From positions 1 to 64,000 of the forward strand of contig JAKQEI010000300.1 of NCBI GenBank assembly GCA_029573495.1: DNA of 64,000 nt, written 5' to 3'. Shown here piece after piece: positions 58,713 to 64,000 of this stretch (positions within the stretch are counted from its first letter, which is position 1; each line of letters begins with the position of its first letter). Position numbers and translations under genes: made by a program. Source of the stretch: Bacteroidota bacterium. GTDB taxonomy: Bacteria; Bacteroidota; Bacteroidia; Flavobacteriales_F; PHOS-HE28. The notes beneath the pieces are model-generated. The model saw only the letters and a program-made list of their open reading frames with translations, made no database searches and was not told the DNA's origin.

Positions 58713-59531
58713 GTGATCCGCAGCCTCTTCACCCGTGCACGCAGCCCCGAGGAGCGACGTGTGCGTGCCTGGTGTCGCAAGACCCTTGGTCTCACTCCCG
58801 GCGACATCGCACTCTACCGGCAAGCCCTTCGGCATGTGAGCGCTGTGGCCGAGGACCGCCCGGACCTTCCGGACAACGAACGCCTGGAGTTCCTGGGCGA
58901 CGCCATCCTGGACGCCATCATTGGCGACCTGTTGTTCGCCACGTACCCGGACAAGGGAGAGGGCTTCCTGACGCGGATGCGCAGCAAGTTGGTGAGCCGG
59001 CAGCAGTTGAACGCGTTGGCCAAGCGCATTGAGATCGAACGCGTGATCGAGAGCAACCTGGCGCGGTCGCAGGAGTCCTCCGTACCTGGCAACGCGCTGG
59101 AGGCGTTGATAGGCGCGTTATTCCTGGATCGTGGATTCGAACGGACCAGGAAGGTGGTGGTGCAGCTGTTGCATGCGCATTTCGACCTGAAGGAGATCGA
59201 GAAGGAGGACCGCGATGGGAAGAGCCGTCTGCTGGAGTGGGGGCAGAAGCGCCGGAAGAAGGTCGAGTTCGTGGTGCGCGAGGAAGGTGGCAGCGGTCGT
59301 AGCAAGCACTATGTGGCGGAGGTCCGCATCAATGGGGATGTGCGCGGTACCGGTCATGGCGCCAGTAAGAAGGTGGCCGAGCAGGATGCGGCGCAAAGCG
59401 CCTTCCGCAGCATGCGTTCGCGGAAACCACAGCCCCCGAAGCCGATACCCGGCAGGGCGACCGATACAGCGGAACAGGCCCCTTCGATGCACGCACCACG
59501 CCGGACGTCGAAGCCGAGGAGGCGTGACTGA
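58713..59531 (+). CDS. rnc: Ribonuclease III
   Basis: A 272-residue double-strand-specific RNase. The start is the GTG at 58713, 9 bases after the fabF stop. The RNase III domain shows NERLEFLGDAILDAII, with the first metal-binding Glu/Asp pair. The second block reads PGNALEALIGALFLD, so the Asp equivalent to E. coli Asp114 is Asn, while the essential Glu117 is kept. The dsRBD follows (SRLLEWGQKRRKKVEFVV, GASKKVAEQDAAQSAF). The tail after residue 230 is basic and Pro/Arg-rich. Confidence 0.95.
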   Translation: MIRSLFTRARSPEERRVRAWCRKTLGLTPGDIALYRQALRHVSAVAEDRPDLPDNERLEFLGDAILDAIIGDLLFATYPDKGEGFLTRMRSKLVSRQQLNALAKRIEIERVIESNLARSQESSVPGNALEALIGALFLDRGFERTRKVVVQLLHAHFDLKEIEKEDRDGKSRLLEWGQKRRKKVEFVVREEGGSGRSKHYVAEVRINGDVRGTGHGASKKVAEQDAAQSAFRSMRSRKPQPPKPIPGRATDTAEQAPSMHAPRRTSKPRRRD

Positions 59532-59591
59532 TCCCACATCCGGTAGACGGGACCATTCGGCGTGGGAAGGGAGGGCGCTCCTTATCGTGGC

Positions 59592-59599
59592 TACCTTTG
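59592..59599 (+). promoter_or_regulatory. Candidate -7 element before the IPExxxVDY gene
   Basis: TACCTTTG is an exact TAnnTTTG match, 45 bases before the ATG at 59645. No TTG at the -33 distance was found. Confidence 0.45.
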
Positions 59600-59644
59600 A
59601 CCTTTCCTGCGAGCCCCCACTATTGCGGGCCCTCGTTCACTGCC

Positions 59645-60058
59645 ATGGCGAAACTCAAGCTCTCCCTGGAGCCTGTACCGGATGTGACCATCATCGGGAT
59701 CAGCAGCCATGTGAACGACTACCGGTTATGCTGGTCCATCAACCGCAGCGTCGGGTTGGAGCTTACACGGCGCCGGTCCGATATCGCCGATGATGCCAAT
59801 GGTATCCGCGCATTGTTCTCGGCGTATGACCATGTGGATGAGCGGAGTCAGGCCCGTTATACACTGGTGAACAACCACAGTGGCGATGGCATCCTGCTGA
59901 AGGAGCAACGGCAGGCGGACTATTTCCTGGTGGTGGACAATGAACTGGTGGAACAGCACCCCGACCTGCTGGAACGATTGCGCCGTGCGGAGTTCGTGCT
60001 GACCGCCTACCCACTCTCCTTTGAACAACTCAAGGCGGGGCACAAGCTCCTGCTCTGA
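59645..60058 (+). CDS. IPExxxVDY family protein
   Basis: A 137-residue protein of a small Bacteroidota family often found between rnc and pyk. The segment LKEQRQADYFLVVDNEL corresponds to the family's name-giving motif (with changes), and the N-terminus MAKLKLSLEPVPDVTIIGISSHVNDYRLCWSIN fits. No enzymatic motif, signal peptide or membrane helix is present. Function is unknown. It lies 9 bases before pyk, probably co-transcribed. Confidence 0.82.
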   Translation: MAKLKLSLEPVPDVTIIGISSHVNDYRLCWSINRSVGLELTRRRSDIADDANGIRALFSAYDHVDERSQARYTLVNNHSGDGILLKEQRQADYFLVVDNELVEQHPDLLERLRRAEFVLTAYPLSFEQLKAGHKLLL

Positions 60059-60067
60059 TCCGATCAC

Positions 60068-61489
60068 ATGAACGACCCGAAGACCAAGATCGTCGCCACC
60101 ATCGGCCCAGCCTCGGCGGACAGGGCGGTCCTGCGTGAAATGATGCTCAGCGGCATGGACGTGTGCCGTCTGAACTTCTCCCACGGCAGCTACCAGTTCT
60201 ACGCGAACCTCATCGGGACCATCCGTGAACTGAACACTGAACTGGGTCTGAACACCGCCATCCTGGCGGATCTGCAAGGCCCCAAGATGCGGGTGGGGGA
60301 GATGGCGAACGGCCCCATCGACCTGCCGGAGGGCAGCGAGCTCATCATCACCACCGAAGCGATCAAGGGGAAGCCCGGTATCGTGAGCACGAGCTATGCA
60401 CAGTTCCCCAAGGATGTGAAGAAGGGCGAACTCGTGCTGCTCGATGACGGAAAACTGCGGCTTGAAGTGGTGGGCACCGATGGCGCCACCCAGGTGACCA
60501 CCCGGGTGATCCACGGTGGACCGCTGAGCGCCAACAAGGGCCTCAACCTGCCCAACACCAAGATCAGCCTGCCGAGCCTGACCGAGAAGGACCGTCAGGA
60601 CCTTGACTTTGCGCTGGACCACGACGTGGACTGGATCGGTCTGAGCTTCGTCCGCGGTGCGCGCGACATCATCGAGCTGAAGCACATCATCCTGCAGCGG
60701 GAGAAGAACGCCCGCGTGATCGCCAAGATCGAGAAGCCGGAAGCCCTGGTGGAGATCGATGAGATCATCCGGGAAGCCGATGCACTGATGGTGGCGCGTG
60801 GCGACCTCGGCGTGGAGATCCCCATGGAGAAGGTGCCACTTGTACAGAAGGACATCATCAAACGCTGCCTGGTGAACCACCGTCCGGTCATCGTGGCCAC
60901 GCAGATGATGGAGAGCATGATCACGAACATCACCCCGACACGTGCGGAGGTGAACGACGTGGCCAATGCCGTGCTCGATCATGCCGACGCCGTGATGTTG
61001 AGCGCGGAGACGAGCGTGGGCAAGTATCCGGTCGAAGTGGTGAAGGCGATGAACCGGATCCTGCAGGAGATGGAGACCAGTGAGGCCATGTTCAACGTGG
61101 AACAACCGGACCTCAAGGACAACGAGCGGATGGTGACCGATGCGATCTGCATGGCGAGCGTGCGCATGGCGGCGGCCATCGACATCAAGGCGATCGTGAC
61201 GATGACGCACAGCGGCTACACGGCGTACAAGATCAGCAGCATGCGACCCAAGGCACACATCTTCGCCTTCACCAGCAATCGCGCGATCCTGGGCACGCTG
61301 AACCTGGTGTGGGGCGTGCGCGCACAGTTCTACGACAAGACGGTGAGCACCGACCACACGATCGCGGACATCAAACACATCCTTCGCAGCAAGAAGTTGG
61401 TCAACAAGGGCGATCTGCTCGTCAACGTGGCCAGCATGCCCATCGCCGAACAGGGCATGTCCAACATGCTGAAGCTGAGCCCGGCCTAG
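60068..61489 (+). CDS. pyk: Pyruvate kinase
   Basis: A 473-residue glycolytic enzyme that converts phosphoenolpyruvate and ADP to pyruvate and ATP. Motifs: KIVATIGPAS, the Arg in MDVCRLNFSHGS, VIAKIEKPEALVEIDEI with the catalytic Lys/Glu, MVARGDLGVEIPMEKVP and VMLSAETSVGKYPVE. Length is typical of short forms. The stop overlaps the convergent transporter stop at CTAG (61486-61489). Confidence 0.97.
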   Translation: MNDPKTKIVATIGPASADRAVLREMMLSGMDVCRLNFSHGSYQFYANLIGTIRELNTELGLNTAILADLQGPKMRVGEMANGPIDLPEGSELIITTEAIKGKPGIVSTSYAQFPKDVKKGELVLLDDGKLRLEVVGTDGATQVTTRVIHGGPLSANKGLNLPNTKISLPSLTEKDRQDLDFALDHDVDWIGLSFVRGARDIIELKHIILQREKNARVIAKIEKPEALVEIDEIIREADALMVARGDLGVEIPMEKVPLVQKDIIKRCLVNHRPVIVATQMMESMITNITPTRAEVNDVANAVLDHADAVMLSAETSVGKYPVEVVKAMNRILQEMETSEAMFNVEQPDLKDNERMVTDAICMASVRMAAAIDIKAIVTMTHSGYTAYKISSMRPKAHIFAFTSNRAILGTLNLVWGVRAQFYDKTVSTDHTIADIKHILRSKKLVNKGDLLVNVASMPIAEQGMSNMLKLSPA

Positions 61490-62397
61490 ATCAGATCAAG
61501 GACGTGGTACCAGGCCAGGAGCGTCAGTAGCGAGACCGGTATCCCCACACCCACCATCATGTTAGCCAACCGGGGCTTCAGCCCGTGGGAGGAGGCGAGG
61601 ATCGCACCGGTGATCATCGGGGCCATGGCGCTCTCCAGCACGGAGACGCGCACCACCCTGCCCGTTCCGTCCAAGAGTACGACGTAGAGCAGGAAGATCA
61701 GGGCCGGGGCCAACAGCAGTTTGTACACAAGGCCGAGGCCCAGGAAGCCCCAGTGCTTGCTGCGTTTCTTCAAACGCAGTTGCAAGCCCACCGCCAGCAG
61801 GGCCACCGGCGTCACCGAATTGCCGATCCGCAACAATCCGCCGCGAACGCCCTCGGCGAAGTGCAGGTCGAGCACGTTCATCAACACTGCCAGCGCGAAT
61901 CCGATGAAGGGAGGGAAGAGCAGGATCTTGCGGGCCATGGTCACCGTGTTGATCCGTTGGCGCGAATAGACCGTGGCCACCACCACGCCGAGCGTGGAGA
62001 GCACCAGGAAGGACCCCGGTTGATCGACCAACAGGGCCGTTCCCAGGGCCTCCTTGCCATAGGCCGCTTCGACCACAGGGAAGCCGACGAAGGACGTGTT
62101 GCCCAGACCCGCACACAGGATCAAGCAGCCGGTGAGCTGATGCGACCAGCCGAACAAACGCCGCAACGACCCGAAGAAGGACCATGCGGCCATGAAGCAG
62201 ATCCAGGCGACGGCAATGGGATAGAGCAGCTCGGAACCGCCACTGATCTCCGGTATGTGATAGAGCGCAAGGGCCGGAAGCGGGGCGTGCAGCACGTACT
62301 GGTTCAGCGTGTGTGCGGCATTCGGAGGGAAGCTCGGTAGACGCTGGAGCAGTACCCCTGCGATCAGGCAGAACACGAGCAGGTACAGGCTGTCCAT
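61486..62397 (-). CDS. AEC (auxin efflux carrier) family transporter
   Basis: A 303-residue integral membrane protein with about ten hydrophobic segments, in the bile/arsenite/riboflavin-like AEC family. The ATG at 62397 (MDSLYLLVFCLIAGVLLQRL) starts in the first helix; the frame upstream is not credible. The segment GLGNTSFVGFPVVEAAYGKEAL is the family's most conserved part. Substrate unknown. Diverges from the methyltransferase with 185 bases between starts. Confidence 0.88.
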   Translation of the reverse strand: MDSLYLLVFCLIAGVLLQRLPSFPPNAAHTLNQYVLHAPLPALALYHIPEISGGSELLYPIAVAWICFMAAWSFFGSLRRLFGWSHQLTGCLILCAGLGNTSFVGFPVVEAAYGKEALGTALLVDQPGSFLVLSTLGVVVATVYSRQRINTVTMARKILLFPPFIGFALAVLMNVLDLHFAEGVRGGLLRIGNSVTPVALLAVGLQLRLKKRSKHWGFLGLGLVYKLLLAPALIFLLYVVLLDGTGRVVRVSVLESAMAPMITGAILASSHGLKPRLANMMVGVGIPVSLLTLLAWYHVLDLI

Positions 62398-62582
62398 CGG
62401 GCCGCAAAGGAAGAGGTTGTGGTTCAGCGCACCACGGATCAACGGGCGATCGTGGATACCGCGCAGGTCCATGGTCCGAGCAACGGGACCTAAGCCGGTA
62501 CCTTGTCCATCCACATAGCAACCGCAGCGGCGCTCACCTCCCACCGACCACCCATTCCGCGCCGCCGTACAATACGCGACGC

Positions 62583-63326
62583 ATGAACGAACGGGATTGG
62601 GATGATGTGGCGGAGACCTTTGAAGAGGAGATCTTCAACGTACCGGCGAACGACACGAAGGGCATCATCGAAGGCTGGGTGGATCGACTGGCCGGTCCTG
62701 ACCGCTGCGCCACCGATCTGGGCTGTGGTGTTGGCCGTACACTGCCCATGCTCGCCGAACGCTATGCCAGGGTTTTCGCGGTGGATGTGAGCAGTCAATG
62801 CCTGGAGGTCGCCGAACGGTCGGCGAGCGCCTACTCGAACATCCGGTACGTGCATGCCGACCTGAGCAAGGACCGGAACGGTTACCCGGCGGCGGACGTG
62901 GTGTTGTGCATCAACACATTGTTGAACGCAGCCATCGAGGTCCGCGAGCCATTGATCGAGCGGACCGTTCGCAGCGTGAAGAGGGGGGGACATCTCTTGC
63001 TGGTCGTGCCCTCCTTGAATTCGGCTTTGCTCACCGCCTACCGCCACTTGCAATGGAACCTGCGGAACGGCATGGACCCGAAGGATGCCCAGCGGGAGGC
63101 CGCTCTGAACAGCAAGGGGCTTGAACATGGCACGGTGCACATAGACAACGTGCCGACGAAGCACTACCTGAAGGAGGAGCTGGAGGCGCTTCTCGACGCG
63201 CGCGGGTTCGATGTGCTGGCCATCGAGAAACTGGAGTATCCTTGGAGCACGGAGTTCGATTCACCGCCGCGCTGGATGAAGGCGCCCTACCCCTGGGACT
63301 GGTTCGTTGCGGCCCAGCGCCGTTGA
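62583..63326 (+). CDS. Class I SAM-dependent methyltransferase
   Basis: A 247-residue methyltransferase. The ATG at 62583 (MNERDWDDVAETFEEEIF) starts the domain. The SAM-binding motif I is TDLGCGVGRTLPMLAE, followed by VFAVDVSSQCLEVAER (motif II acidic residue) and ADVVLCINTLLNAA. Substrate unknown. It ends 3 bases before the convergent flavoprotein gene. Confidence 0.88.
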   Translation: MNERDWDDVAETFEEEIFNVPANDTKGIIEGWVDRLAGPDRCATDLGCGVGRTLPMLAERYARVFAVDVSSQCLEVAERSASAYSNIRYVHADLSKDRNGYPAADVVLCINTLLNAAIEVREPLIERTVRSVKRGGHLLLVVPSLNSALLTAYRHLQWNLRNGMDPKDAQREAALNSKGLEHGTVHIDNVPTKHYLKEELEALLDARGFDVLAIEKLEYPWSTEFDSPPRWMKAPYPWDWFVAAQRR

Positions 63327-63329
63327 TCG

Positions 63330-64000
63330 TCAGGAGACGGAAGACCGCCCCAGCAGCAGGTCCATGTAGAACCCCGGTCTCTTCAGCTTCTCGCGCAGGT
63401 CGAGGTCGGTGAACATGCTGCTGATCGTGTCGGCAAGGGCCGGGTTCTTGCTGGCCCGGTCCACCACGAAGTCGAACAACCAGGCCTGGTTGGCCATGCG
63501 TTGCAGTCGGGTGCTGATGGCGAGCTCCTTACCCAGGCGCCTCCACACGCGTTGATCGTACTGCTTTGCCGCGCTCACCGACAGATCACCGCTCGCGATC
63601 ATCTCGTGCGCGACATCCGCTGCATGGACCCCGCTGATCATCGCATGACTGATGCCCTCTCCCGTGAAGGGATCGATCAGGTGCCCCGCATCGCCCACGA
63701 GCAGGTATCCATCTCCGCTCAGTCCATGGCGCTTGCTCGCCAGTGGAAGACCCATGCCCTGTATGCTTCCTTCCTGGTGAGCATTGGCGAACCGGTCCTT
63801 CAGTTGTGGATGTGTCGAAAGCAGCTCCTTCAGCAGGATCTTCAGGTCCGCCCGACGCTTCCTCACCACATCACTGCGTAAGCCCAGACCGACATTGGCC
63901 CTGCCCCCCGAAAGCGGGAAGACCCACAGATAACCGGGAAGGAGGTCCTTCAGGAAGATGAGCTCGATGAAGCCATCCGGATCGAGCTCGCTCACACCGC
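63330..64000 (-). CDS. Geranylgeranyl reductase-like FAD-dependent oxidoreductase, C-terminal part
   Basis: The last ~223 residues of a flavoprotein of the geranylgeranyl reductase/digeranylgeranylglycerophospholipid reductase group. The frame is open to the window end, so the N-terminal FAD-binding motif is missing. Visible are GYLWVFPLSGGRANVGLGL, LLVGDAGHLIDPFTGEGISHAMISG (the FAD-binding GD motif) and a helical C-terminus. Relatives saturate isoprenoid chains or hydroxylate; the substrate is unknown here. Confidence 0.88.
   Translation of the reverse strand, partial: GVSELDPDGFIELIFLKDLLPGYLWVFPLSGGRANVGLGLRSDVVRKRRADLKILLKELLSTHPQLKDRFANAHQEGSIQGMGLPLASKRHGLSGDGYLLVGDAGHLIDPFTGEGISHAMISGVHAADVAHEMIASGDLSVSAAKQYDQRVWRRLGKELAISTRLQRMANQAWLFDFVVDRASKNPALADTISSMFTDLDLREKLKRPGFYMDLLLGRSSVS

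Noticed and set aside
59726-61378. Long minus-strand open frame (550 codons) opposite pyk
   Set aside because: Antisense of pyruvate kinase; His/Asp/Val-rich composition with no motif, typical of a GC-rich shadow.

Overview
This 64 kb window is a compact, GC-rich stretch of a Bacteroidota chromosome. The best guess is an uncultured high-GC Flavobacteriales-like lineage. The evidence is gene content and signals. There is a PorZ component of the type IX secretion system (T9SS) and proteins ending in T9SS-type C-terminal domains. Several families are typical of Bacteroidota: DUF4175, IPExxxVDY, a YfiR/TPR/HAMP-PP2C operon, YwqK-like repeats and lipoprotein peptidases. Promoters show a TAnnTTTG-like -7 element rather than a sigma70 -10, and Shine-Dalgarno sequences are mostly absent. 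No phage, insertion sequence, CRISPR array or rRNA was seen; the region reads as core chromosome.

Layout. 1-5.7 kb: 3' end of gatA, a LysM lytic transglycosylase, a small hypothetical, then (minus) prolyl oligopeptidase and recO. 5.7-11.4 kb (minus): porZ, tRNA-Cys(GCA) with its own promoter and terminator, folB, gltX, a GNAT protein and an outer-membrane-like protein. 11.6-15.9 kb (plus): a 1137-aa DUF4175 coiled-coil membrane protein, an RsbW-like ATPase and ybeY. 16-21.3 kb: a small periplasmic protein, a PEBP lipoprotein, a secreted nuclease and an M3 peptidase. 21.6-24.5 kb: mnmG with three perfect GTTCCACGTGGAAC palindromes (candidate ParB sites) around it, then 1 kb without a credible gene. 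24.5-31.3 kb: ALDH7-type dehydrogenase, thioredoxin-fold lipoprotein, M28 peptidase, rpiB and a MORN/YwqK repeat protein.

31.4-40.4 kb: a six-PAS HisKA_2 kinase with a LytTR response regulator, rnr, prs, rplY, pth and ferritin. 40.4-46.5 kb: a second M28 peptidase, a YfiR-TPR-HAMP/PP2C phosphatase operon, a universal stress protein and ssb. 46.6-49.8 kb (minus): an ECF sigma factor, an unusual membrane protein that looks like an anti-sigma factor joined to a beta-barrel-like domain, and a T9SS cargo protein, all with overlapping reading frames. 50-54.7 kb: a second ssb, a DUF748/AsmA-like protein, tRNA-Asn(GTT), a PfkB kinase and an exported Fe/Mn superoxide dismutase. 54.8-64 kb: biotin carrier protein, rnhA, marC and purN (minus); acpP-fabF-rnc-IPExxxVDY-pyk (plus); an AEC transporter; a methyltransferase; and a geranylgeranyl-reductase-like flavoprotein cut by the window end.

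The most interesting signals are the palindrome cluster in and around mnmG with the adjacent gene-free kilobase, the sigma/anti-sigma-barrel/T9SS cargo operon, and the YfiR-TPR-PP2C signalling operon. Function calls rest on motifs read by eye; no database search was possible.
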